Shown piece by piece: positions 54,579 through 62,347 of a stretch of DNA of 64,000 nt; position 1 is the stretch's first letter; each line of letters opens with the position of its first letter. The position numbers and the translations under genes are program-made. Source of the DNA: Phycisphaerae bacterium (GTDB lineage Bacteria > Planctomycetota > Phycisphaerae > Phycisphaerales > UBA1924); the NCBI GenBank assembly GCA_022180725.1, contig BQMO01000008.1, forward strand, positions 1 to 64,000, in the 5' to 3' direction. Under the pieces are notes generated by a model. The model did not search any database. It saw nothing but the letters and a program-made list of their open reading frames with translations, and was not told the origin of the DNA.

Positions 54579-54651
54579 AACGCGAAATCCGCGAAGATCA
54601 CGACGAGGGATTCCCTCTTCACACCTTCGAGGCCTTCGCGCACTTCGCGTT
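54579..54651 (+). promoter_or_regulatory. Nested-hairpin leader between groES and the second groEL
   Basis: Three nested helices: AACGCGAA (54579-54586)/TTCGCGTT (54644-54651); CGCGAAG (54590-54596)/CTTCGCG (54634-54640); and GAGGGA (54605-54610)/TCCCTC (54612-54617). The AAAGGA ribosome-binding site at 54653-54658 begins two bases after the outer stem. It could modulate groEL2 translation or processing, or be a dispersed palindromic repeat. Confidence 0.5.
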
Positions 54652-54666
54652 GAAAGGATCGAGCAA

Positions 54667-56286
54667 ATGAGCACGAAACAGTTGATGTTCAAGGATTCGG
54701 CGCTGACGGAAATGAAAAAGGGCGTCGACCGCCTCGCCGACGCCGTCAAGTGCACCATGGGCCCCTCCGGGCGGCACGTGGTCATCGAGAAGTCCTACGG
54801 CGGGCCTCAGGTCACCAAGGACGGCGTGACCGTCTCCAAGGAAGTGACGCTCCCCGAGCCCTTCCAGGCCATGGGCGCCAAGATGGTGAACGAGGTCGCC
54901 AAGCGCACCGCCGACAAGGCCGGCGACGGCACCACCGCCGCCACCGTCCTCGCCCAGGCCATCTTCACCGAGGGCCTGCGTCTGGTCGCCGCCGGCGCGA
55001 ACCCCGTGCAGCTCCACCGCGGCATCAACGCCGCCGCCAACGCCGCCGCCGCCGAGATCGACGGCATGGCCATCAAGTGCAAAGGCAAGGACGACTACCG
55101 CAAGGTCGCCATGGTTTCCTCCAACTACAGCGCCGAGATCGCCGAGGTCATCGCCGAGGCCATCGACCGCGTCGGCGCCGAGGGCGTCGTCGAGATCGAA
55201 GACGGCAAGGGCGCCACGACCACCCTGGAGTACGTCGAGGGCATGCAGTTCGACAAGGGCTACCTCTCCCCCTACTTCATGACCGACCCCAAGACCGGCG
55301 AGTGCGTCCTCGAGGACGCGTACATCCTCATCTACGAGAAGAAGATCAGCAGCCTTCCCGATCTGCTCCCGCTCCTCAACAAGACCGTCACCACCGGCAA
55401 GCCCCTCCTCATCATCGCCGAAGAGGTCGAGAACGAGGCGCTCGCGACGCTGGTCGTCAACCGTCTCCGCGGCATGCTGAAGATCGCCGCCGTCAAGGCC
55501 CCCGGCTTCGGCGACCGCCGCAAGGCCATGCTGGGCGACATCGCCGTCCTCACCGGCGGCACCTTCTTCGCCGAAGACCTCGGCCGGCAGATCGAGAGCA
55601 TCGAACTCTCCGAGCTCGGCCGCGCCAAGAAGATCATCATCACCAAGGACGACACCACGATCATCGAGGGCGCCGGCAAGAAAGCCGACATCAAGGCCCG
55701 CGCCGAGCAGATCAAGGCCCAGCACGACAAGTCCACCAGCGACTACGACCGTGAGAAGTTGATGGAGCGGCTGGCCAAGTTGACCAGCGGGGTCGCCATC
55801 GTCTCCGTCGGCGGAGCCACCGAGGTCGCCATGAAGGCCGCCAAGGACATGGTCGATGACGCCCTCAAGTCCACCCGCGCCGCCGCGAAGGAGGGGTACG
55901 TCCCCGGCGGCGGGGTCGCGCTCCTCCGCACCCAGGCCGCCATCCGGGCCGCCGCCAAGAAGGCCAAGACCGACGACGAGCGTCAGGGCTTCGAGATCGT
56001 CGCCCGCGCCGTCGAGGCCTGCGCCAAGCAGATCGCCGAGAACGCGGGCTACGACGGCGACTTGGTCGTCGAGAACATCAAGGAGGGCAAGGGTGGGGCG
56101 CACGGCTTCAACGCCGCCACCGGCGAGTACACCGATCTGGTAAAGGCCGGTGTTATTGACGCCGCGCTGGTCGCCAAGACGGCGCTCATCAATGCCGCGA
56201 GCGTGGCCGGGCTGATGCTGACCACCGATGTGCTCATCACCGACCTCAAGGAAGAGGCCGAGGCTGTCGAGGGAGCCGTGGCCTGA
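54667..56286 (+). CDS. groL: Chaperonin GroEL, second paralogue without GGM tail
   Basis: 539 residues from ATG 54667, with AAAGGA eight bases upstream. Motifs: [57 protein letters not shown] and [20 protein letters not shown]. The C-terminus ends [15 protein letters not shown] with no GGM repeats. This is clearly diverged from the first copy and could be specialised for other substrates. Ends just before a pair of hairpins and dnaJ. Confidence 0.96.
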   Translation: MSTKQLMFKDSALTEMKKGVDRLADAVKCTMGPSGRHVVIEKSYGGPQVTKDGVTVSKEVTLPEPFQAMGAKMVNEVAKRTADKAGDGTTAATVLAQAIFTEGLRLVAAGANPVQLHRGINAAANAAAAEIDGMAIKCKGKDDYRKVAMVSSNYSAEIAEVIAEAIDRVGAEGVVEIEDGKGATTTLEYVEGMQFDKGYLSPYFMTDPKTGECVLEDAYILIYEKKISSLPDLLPLLNKTVTTGKPLLIIAEEVENEALATLVVNRLRGMLKIAAVKAPGFGDRRKAMLGDIAVLTGGTFFAEDLGRQIESIELSELGRAKKIIITKDDTTIIEGAGKKADIKARAEQIKAQHDKSTSDYDREKLMERLAKLTSGVAIVSVGGATEVAMKAAKDMVDDALKSTRAAAKEGYVPGGGVALLRTQAAIRAAAKKAKTDDERQGFEIVARAVEACAKQIAENAGYDGDLVVENIKEGKGGAHGFNAATGEYTDLVKAGVIDAALVAKTALINAASVAGLMLTTDVLITDLKEEAEAVEGAVA

Positions 56287-56294
56287 CCGATCCT

Positions 56295-56355
56295 CCCGAC
56301 GCATGTCGGGAAAAGCGACTCTCTCCGGGCCTGCGTGTGAAAGCCGCAGGCCCGG
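56295..56355 (+). terminator. Two hairpins between groEL2 and dnaJ
   Basis: CCCGAC/GTCGGG (56295-56300, 56305-56310) and a stronger 11-bp stem CCGGGCCTGCG/CGCAGGCCCGG (56325-56335, 56345-56355) with a 9-nt loop, then TTT. The second ends three bases before the dnaJ ATG and replaces a normal Shine-Dalgarno, so it may both attenuate read-through and mask the start. Confidence 0.6.
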
Positions 56356-56358
56356 TTT

Positions 56359-57504
56359 ATGCCCGCCGCGCGTGACTACTACGAGGTTCTCGGCGTTGAA
56401 AAGACCGCCGACGCGGAGGAGATCAAGCGCGCCTATCGCCGCCTGGCGATGAAGTATCACCCCGACCGCAACCCGGGCGACGCGGAAGCCGAGGCCAGGT
56501 TCAAGGAGGCCGCCGAGGCCTACGAAGTCCTCGCCGACCCGCAGAAGCGAGGCATCTACGACCAGTACGGCCGCGAGGGCCTCAAGGGCGCCGCCGGCGG
56601 CCCCGCCACCCACGACTTCAGTCGCATGAACATCGACGACATCTTCTCGATGTTCGGCGATATCTTCGGCGGGGGCGGTCCGCAACGCGGCCGCCGCGGG
56701 CCGGCCCGCGGATACGACCTCGAAACCGAAGTCACCATTACGCTTGAAGACGTTCTCAACGGCTGCGAACGCGACGTCGAGTTCACCCGCCTCGACCTCT
56801 GCGACAAGTGCGCAGGTTCGGGTGCCAAGCCCGGCTCCAAGCCCGTCCAGTGCCCCACCTGCGGCGGACAAGGTCGCGTCCAGCAATCCGGCCTTGGCGG
56901 CATGTTCCGCATGGTCACCACCTGCCCCGCCTGCGGCGGCAGAGGCCAGGTCATCCGCGACTTCTGCGACGCCTGCCGAGGAAAAGGCCGCGTCTCGCGA
57001 AAGCGAAGCCTCGCCGTCAAGATTCCTCCCGGCATCCGCGTGGGACAGGCCGTCCGCGTCCAGGGAGAGGGCGAACCGCCGCCTCCCGAAGTCTCGCCCA
57101 AGGGCGAGGGCCTCCGCGGCGATCTGCACGTGGCCGTCCGCATCGCCGAGCATGACCTCTTCCACCGCGACGGCGACGACCTCCTCCTCGAAATGCCCGT
57201 CAGTTTCACCCAGGCCGCCCTCGGCGCCGATCTCGAAATCCCCACGCTCGACGGCGGGTCCAAACTCACCCTGCCCAAAGCCACTCAGTTTGGCCAGACC
57301 TTCAAGATCCCCGGCAAGGGCCTCCCCAACCTCCGCTCGGGCCGACGTGGCGACCTCATCGTCGGCGTCAAGATCGAAACCCCGCGCAAACTGACCGCGA
57401 AGCAGGAAAAACTCCTCCGCGAGTTCGCCGAGACGGAAGACAAATCCGTCCATCCCGAGAGCACCGGATTCTGGAAGAAAGTCGCCGACGCGCTCGGTGG
57501 ATGA
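56359..57504 (+). CDS. dnaJ: Molecular chaperone DnaJ
   Basis: 381 residues. J domain with HPD (34-36), a Gly-rich segment with [17 protein letters not shown], four CxxCxGxG zinc-finger repeats ([32 protein letters not shown]) and the C-terminal substrate-binding domains ([40 protein letters not shown]). A complete type I J-protein partner for DnaK. ATG 56359 directly follows a hairpin with no clear ribosome-binding site. No dnaK in the window. Confidence 0.96.
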   Translation: MPAARDYYEVLGVEKTADAEEIKRAYRRLAMKYHPDRNPGDAEAEARFKEAAEAYEVLADPQKRGIYDQYGREGLKGAAGGPATHDFSRMNIDDIFSMFGDIFGGGGPQRGRRGPARGYDLETEVTITLEDVLNGCERDVEFTRLDLCDKCAGSGAKPGSKPVQCPTCGGQGRVQQSGLGGMFRMVTTCPACGGRGQVIRDFCDACRGKGRVSRKRSLAVKIPPGIRVGQAVRVQGEGEPPPPEVSPKGEGLRGDLHVAVRIAEHDLFHRDGDDLLLEMPVSFTQAALGADLEIPTLDGGSKLTLPKATQFGQTFKIPGKGLPNLRSGRRGDLIVGVKIETPRKLTAKQEKLLREFAETEDKSVHPESTGFWKKVADALGG

Positions 57505-57571
57505 CCCCCCTCCCCGAGCGATGGGTTGGGGGGTGAGCGAGCCTGTCACCCTAACCTAGCCGAGAACACCC

Positions 57572-58120
57572 ATGCCCGAAGACCCCAAAGCCAATCCCGG
57601 CCACGAGCCTGAACCCCGCGAGTGGGACATCGCCGATTCCAACATCGGCGACACGTCGCCCATGGAAGACCGCGTCGCGTCGCTCATCGCCGAACTCGAG
57701 GACGCCAAGGGACGCTCCCTGCGCATCATGGCCGATTTCAACAACTACCAGCGGCGTGCCCTCCAGAACGAGAAACTCGCCCGCCAGGACGGCGCGGCGG
57801 AGGTCATCAAGACCGTTGTCGGTGCGATCGATCACTTCGACATCGCCCTCAACGCCGACCTGAGCAAGGCCACCCCCGACCAGATCGTGCAGGGCGTCCG
57901 GGTTATCCGCGAAGAACTGCTGAAGACCCTCGCCCAGCACGGCGTGAGCCTCATCAACCCCGCGCCCGGCGAACTGTTCGAGCCGGGCAGGCATGAGGCC
58001 GTCATGCAGATGCCCAAGGAGGGCATCGCCCCGGGTCACGTCGTCCAAATGTTCCAGGCCGGGTACATGCTCGGCGAATCCCGCGTCCTTCGCCCCGCCA
58101 AGGTTGCTGTCGCGCCGTGA
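57572..58120 (+). CDS. grpE: Nucleotide exchange factor GrpE
   Basis: 182 residues. A polar N-terminus, a coiled-coil (about 30-75; RIMADFNNYQRRALQNEKLA) and the beta domain with HGVSLINPAPGELFEPGRHE and GYMLGESRVLRPAKVAVAP are typical of GrpE. Acts with DnaK/DnaJ to exchange ADP. Placed 67 bases after dnaJ; the gap contains C-rich and G-rich arms that could pair. Confidence 0.92.
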   Translation: MPEDPKANPGHEPEPREWDIADSNIGDTSPMEDRVASLIAELEDAKGRSLRIMADFNNYQRRALQNEKLARQDGAAEVIKTVVGAIDHFDIALNADLSKATPDQIVQGVRVIREELLKTLAQHGVSLINPAPGELFEPGRHEAVMQMPKEGIAPGHVVQMFQAGYMLGESRVLRPAKVAVAP

Positions 58121-58129
58121 GGTTCCGCC

Positions 58130-58453
58130 ATGCCGACCTACGACTACCGCTGCACCGCCTGCTCGCACGTTTTCGAGCAGTTCCAGTCCATCAAGGACAA
58201 CCCCATGCGCACCTGCCCGAAGTGTGGCAAGAAGTCCCTCGAGCGCCTCATCGGCACGGGCGGCGCCATCCTTTTCAAAGGCTCAGGCTTCTACCAGACC
58301 GACTACCGTGGTGAGTCCTACAAGAAAGCCGCCGAAGCAGACAAACCCGCTTCCGCCCCGGCCGTAGATTCCAAGTCCAACACCGAGGTCAAGCCCAAGA
58401 CGTCAGAGACGCCCAAGCCCGCCAAACCCAGGAAGTCCCCCGCCAAGTCCTGA
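58130..58453 (+). CDS. FmdB-family zinc-ribbon protein
   Basis: 107 residues. The putative regulatory FmdB zinc ribbon covers the first 45: MPTYDYRCTACSHVFEQFQ with two CxxC pairs (CTAC and CPKC). A GGAILFKGSGFYQTDYRG element is common in these proteins, followed by a Lys/Pro/Ala-rich disordered tail. Function unknown; often near chaperone or translation genes. Ten bases after grpE. Confidence 0.88.
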   Translation: MPTYDYRCTACSHVFEQFQSIKDNPMRTCPKCGKKSLERLIGTGGAILFKGSGFYQTDYRGESYKKAAEADKPASAPAVDSKSNTEVKPKTSETPKPAKPRKSPAKS

Positions 58454-58464
58454 GGAGTGCCCGT

Positions 58465-58848
58465 ATGTCCGGGATTGTCGGCCACGGCATCGACCTCGTC
58501 GAAACCCGACGCATCGCCGACCTTCTCGACCGTCACGGCGAGCGATTCCTGGCCCGTGTCTACACCCCACGCGAACTGGACAAGGCCCTCCCCCACCGCC
58601 GCCGCGTTGAACACCTCGCCGGCCTCTTCGCCGCCAAGGAAGCCGTTTCCAAAGCCCTCGGAACGGGTATCACCGGCTTCCACTGGACCGATCTTGAAAT
58701 CGTCCACAGGCCGTCCGGCCAGCCCATGATTCACTTGCACGGTCAGGCCGCCGCCGTCGCCTCTTCACACGGCATTGCCTCGTGGTGCCTCTCGATCACC
58801 CACACACGCGACCTCGCCGTGGCCTCCGCCATCGCCTGCTCGGCCTGA
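58465..58848 (+). CDS. acpS: Holo-acyl-carrier-protein synthase
   Basis: 127 residues. VGHGIDLVETRRIADLL (the Asp of the metal site) and FAAKEAVSKALGTGITGFHW, with SITHTRDLAVASAIA at the end, match AcpS. Transfers 4'-phosphopantetheine from CoA to acyl carrier protein. Twelve bases after the FmdB-like gene. Converges with the secreted protein gene with three bases between. Confidence 0.92.
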   Translation: MSGIVGHGIDLVETRRIADLLDRHGERFLARVYTPRELDKALPHRRRVEHLAGLFAAKEAVSKALGTGITGFHWTDLEIVHRPSGQPMIHLHGQAAAVASSHGIASWCLSITHTRDLAVASAIACSA

Positions 58849-58851
58849 GCC

Positions 58852-59910
58852 TCATTTCGGCGGCACCACCCCGCCCGTCGCCTCGGCCTTCTTCGCCTCC
58901 GCGCGACGCTTCATCTCCGGTACAAACTCCGTCGCGTACCACTCCCGCCACGCGGGAATGTTCCACCCCAACTCCCGCGTCGGCTTTCCCCACGCACGCT
59001 CCGTGAACTCCGTCAGCGTGTTGAAGATCGTCACGTTGTACGTCACCACCACCGCGTCCACCACGCGCAGCACCACCCCCTCGTTCACGACGCTCAACTG
59101 CGGATCGAACGCCACCGCGCTCGGGCCTACCACCGGCGTCAGGTCGCTCACGAACGCCGTCTGCTGCCCCACCATGATCCACGCCAGCGCCCCCTGACGA
59201 TCGCCCCCGCCCAGCCCCACCGTCTGCGCCTGCGGCGTCTGCACCGGCTGCCCCGTCACCAAACTCGCGATCATCCACGGAATCGCGTCGTACATCTCGA
59301 TCCCCGACGCCAATCGCGCCGCATTCCCGACCGTGTCCCCGCTCCCCGACCGCATCCCCTCGTACACCGCGTACTTCACGGGCGCGGGAATCTCGCCGGC
59401 GTACTTGACCCGCGCCCTCACGCGCTTCGTCGCGTTCGCCCGGACACCCTCCTCCGCGTCGAAGATCGCCATCCACGCCATCGCCGCGTCCCCTTCGGGC
59501 GAATGAGAATCCTCGAAATGGTCCAGCAACGCCGTGCGCACGTCCGTGCCCTCGCGCTCGAACAGCCGGATCATGCTCGCGAACAGCGCAGGATCCGTGA
59601 ACTCCCGGAGTTGCACGATCCCTTCCTGTCGGATCGGCACGTTCTTGATCGGCCCGAAATGCTTCGCGCGGATCTTCCGCAGCGCCTTCTCCGCCGCCAC
59701 CCGTGCCTTCTGCTGATCGGCGTAGCGAATCGCCGTCGTGCCCGCGGGATCAATCGAGAGCCGCTTTATCCACGCGGGGGAGGCGTCGGTCTCTCCCGAA
59801 CCGGCGTCGTCCGCCGGCACGGCCCTCTCGGTGGATTGCGCCAACATCAAGGGCGACCATGCCGCAAGGGTCAGCGACACAACCAGCCGACGAAGCATCC
59901 GCGTGTTCAT
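58852..59910 (-). CDS. Secreted helical-repeat protein, function unknown
   Basis: 352 residues from ATG 59910. A signal peptide (LRRLVVSLTLAAWSPLMLAQ) precedes a body that looks HEAT-like in the middle (DPALFASMIRLFEREGTDVR and SPEGDAAMAWMAIFDAEEGV), with a Tyr/Trp-rich end (LGWNIPAWREWYATEFVPEM) after a strand-rich part. No catalytic motif. A similar layout is seen in many unannotated planctomycetal periplasmic proteins. ATG 59919 is a possible alternative start. Confidence 0.75.
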   Translation of the reverse strand: MNTRMLRRLVVSLTLAAWSPLMLAQSTERAVPADDAGSGETDASPAWIKRLSIDPAGTTAIRYADQQKARVAAEKALRKIRAKHFGPIKNVPIRQEGIVQLREFTDPALFASMIRLFEREGTDVRTALLDHFEDSHSPEGDAAMAWMAIFDAEEGVRANATKRVRARVKYAGEIPAPVKYAVYEGMRSGSGDTVGNAARLASGIEMYDAIPWMIASLVTGQPVQTPQAQTVGLGGGDRQGALAWIMVGQQTAFVSDLTPVVGPSAVAFDPQLSVVNEGVVLRVVDAVVVTYNVTIFNTLTEFTERAWGKPTRELGWNIPAWREWYATEFVPEMKRRAEAKKAEATGGVVPPK

Positions 59911-59960
59911 GGGGGGCATGGTATCTCTGACGCTCGAACCATCCGAACGGTTCCCGAGGA

Positions 59961-60782
59961 TTACTCCGCTCCGGTGATGATCGCCGATGTGCCGACGGCC
60001 TTCCGAACCGCCTCCGCCTGGGCTTTGGTCGCGTACCGCCCGACCCTTACGGCGTACAGCGTCACCCCGGCCTTATCTCGGATCGGCACCACCCGAGCCT
60101 CATAGCCCCGCTTGATCAGCCCGTCCGCCGTCGTCCGAGCCGTCGACTGGGCCTTGAACGCTCCGGCCTGCACGGTGAACACCCCGCCACCCCCGGGCGG
60201 GCCGGACTTTTCGCCTCCGCCGGATGTCACGGGCGTCGCCCCGCGCCCCGCGAGCCGATCCCCAAGAGCTAATCGCAATGAACCGTCATCCTGAACCTTG
60301 CCTTGGGCCTTCGTGTACAACGCCTCGGCTTCGTCCTTCTTCCCCAGGGCCACCTTCGCGTCGCCCGCATACATCAGCGCCCGTGCCGCGTCGTCCCCCG
60401 TGAGCAATGACCCCGCCTTCGTGAAGTACTCCGCCGCCGACGCGTGCGTTCCCTGCGTCGCCGCGAGCGACCCCAGCGCCGCGCACGCCCTCCCCGCGAC
60501 CGCCGCGTTCCCGCTGCTGGTCAGGGGCACCAGGTGACGATGGGCGTCGCCCGCCCGTCCAAGCCGGTACGCCGACAAGCCGGCGTACAAACTTGCCTCT
60601 TCGGCGACCGAGCCGCGCGAGGCCGACGCCTTGGCCGCCGCCGCGTCATACGCCGTGGCGAACTGCCCGGACTCGTACATCGCACGATAATCGCCCGGCG
60701 GGGGCGACTTGGCCGACGACGCGCACCCGGCCACCACCCATGCCACACACACCGCCGCCGTCCATGCTCGTATCACGCTCAT
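59961..60782 (-). CDS. Lipoprotein with TPR-like region and SPOR domain
   Basis: 273 residues from ATG 60782, with AAGGAA upstream. Lipobox VVAGC (Cys20). Tetratricopeptide-like helices (about 30-160) including AMYESGQFATAYDAAAAKAS and AADYFTK-like units (here AAEYFTKAGSLL), a Gly-rich linker, then a C-terminal SPOR domain (about 199-273; FTVQAGAFKAQSTARTTADG and LYAVRVGRYATKAQAEAVRK). SPOR binds denuded peptidoglycan at division sites. Divergent from the acyl-CoA synthetase gene. Confidence 0.85.
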   Translation of the reverse strand: MSVIRAWTAAVCVAWVVAGCASSAKSPPPGDYRAMYESGQFATAYDAAAAKASASRGSVAEEASLYAGLSAYRLGRAGDAHRHLVPLTSSGNAAVAGRACAALGSLAATQGTHASAAEYFTKAGSLLTGDDAARALMYAGDAKVALGKKDEAEALYTKAQGKVQDDGSLRLALGDRLAGRGATPVTSGGGEKSGPPGGGGVFTVQAGAFKAQSTARTTADGLIKRGYEARVVPIRDKAGVTLYAVRVGRYATKAQAEAVRKAVGTSAIITGAE

Positions 60783-60871
60783 CCCGGGTTCCTTCCGTGC
60801 TGTCCGATGCTGTCCGTGCACCGATTTGATAGCATACGACCCCGCGCCGTTCCGCGACGCGACCGAACCTC

Positions 60872-62347
60872 ATGAGCATCCACTGGGCCATCATCCGCCG
60901 ACTTCTCACCCACCCCTCGCGCGTCGCCGTCATCGACGACCGCCGGGCATACCGCGGCGGCGAGCTTCTCGTCGCCGCCTTGCACGTCGCCTCGCGCCTC
61001 CGCGCACGCTGTGAATCGCGCGCCGTGGGTATCCTGCTCCCCACCAGCGGGGCCTTCCCCATCGCCGCCCTGGGCGCGTGGTTCGCGGGCAAGGTTATCG
61101 TTCCGCTCAACTACCTCCTCAAACGCGAGGAACTCGAGTACGTCATCCGCGACTGCGGGACCGACTCCATTCTCGCCGCCCGGCCCATGATCGAGTTCAT
61201 GACCTATGAGCCGCGCGGCGCCTCCCTTCACTATCTCGAAGACATCGACTTCCGCTCAATTCCCGAGCCGGTCTGGCCCGCCCCGGCCGCCGCCGAGGAC
61301 CTCGCCGTCCTCCTCTACACCTCCGGCACCAGCGGCAAACCCAAGGGCGTCATGCTCTCCCACGGCAATATCGCCGCCAACATCCAGCAGGTCCTCGACT
61401 ACATCGAGATCACCCCCCGCGATTCCATCCTCGGGGTGCTCCCCCAGTTCCATTCGTTCGGCCTCACCGTTCTCACGCTCATGCCCCTCGCCGCCGGCCC
61501 CCGCGCCGTCTACACCGCCCGCTTCGTCCCGCACAAAATCATCAAACTCCTCCGCGAGCATCGCCCATCCATCTTCATCGCCATCCCGTCCATGTACAAC
61601 GCCCTCCTCAGCGTCAAGGACGCCTCCCCCGACGATTTCGCCTCGCTCCGCCTCATCGTCTCCGGCGGCGAGCCCCTGCCGCGTTCCACCTTCGACGCCT
61701 TCCGCCAGCGATTCGGGGTCACCCTCAACGAAGGCTACGGCCTCACCGAAACCGCGCCCGTCTCCAACTGGTGCCGACCAGACGAATGGCGCCCCGGCTC
61801 CGTCGGCCGCGCCATGCCGGGCCTCGTCCAACGCATCATCGACCCCGCCACCGGCGCCCCGCTCCCTCCGCATCACGACGGTGAAGTCCAGATGCGTGGC
61901 CCCAACATCATGCAGGGGTACTTCCACCTTCCCGATGAAACCGCCGCCGTCTTCACCCCCGACGGCTTTCTCAAAACCGGCGACATGGGCCGACTCGATG
62001 ACGACGGGCACCTCTTCATCACCGGCCGCATCAAGGAAATGCTCATCGTCGGCGGCGAGAACGTCTTCCCCCGCGAGATCGAGGAAGTTCTCAACAAGCA
62101 CGAATCCATCGCCGCCTCCGGCGTTGTAGGGCTTGCCGACCCCCTCCGCGGCGAACTCCCCGTCGCCTTTGTCGAACTCCGCGAGGGCGCCTCGTTCGAC
62201 GAAGCCGCGCTCAAGCGCTGGTGCCGCCAGCACCTCGCCGGGTACAAGGTCCCCGATCAGATTCGCGTGTTGGACCAACTCCCCCGCAACCCCACCGGCA
62301 AGATCATGCGCCGCGAACTCAAGAAACTTCTGCCGCACCAGGCCTGA
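60872..62347 (+). CDS. AMP-forming acyl-CoA synthetase/ligase
   Basis: 491 residues. ANL superfamily: LLYTSGTSGKPKGVMLSHGN (P-loop-like, about 148-167), YGLTETAPVSNW, the KTGDMGRLDDDGHLFITGR region and the lysine-containing GKIMRRELKKLLP at the C-terminus. Length and GGENVFPREIEEVLNKHESI fit medium/long-chain fatty acyl-CoA ligases. It activates a carboxylic acid by AMP and CoA. Its 3' end overlaps the convergent phosphorylase by 29 bases. Confidence 0.9.
   Translation: MSIHWAIIRRLLTHPSRVAVIDDRRAYRGGELLVAALHVASRLRARCESRAVGILLPTSGAFPIAALGAWFAGKVIVPLNYLLKREELEYVIRDCGTDSILAARPMIEFMTYEPRGASLHYLEDIDFRSIPEPVWPAPAAAEDLAVLLYTSGTSGKPKGVMLSHGNIAANIQQVLDYIEITPRDSILGVLPQFHSFGLTVLTLMPLAAGPRAVYTARFVPHKIIKLLREHRPSIFIAIPSMYNALLSVKDASPDDFASLRLIVSGGEPLPRSTFDAFRQRFGVTLNEGYGLTETAPVSNWCRPDEWRPGSVGRAMPGLVQRIIDPATGAPLPPHHDGEVQMRGPNIMQGYFHLPDETAAVFTPDGFLKTGDMGRLDDDGHLFITGRIKEMLIVGGENVFPREIEEVLNKHESIAASGVVGLADPLRGELPVAFVELREGASFDEAALKRWCRQHLAGYKVPDQIRVLDQLPRNPTGKIMRRELKKLLPHQA

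Noticed and set aside
54619..57549. A 976-codon minus-strand frame
   Set aside because: Antisense to groEL2 and dnaJ, with low-complexity Gly/Asp/Val composition typical of a reverse shadow.
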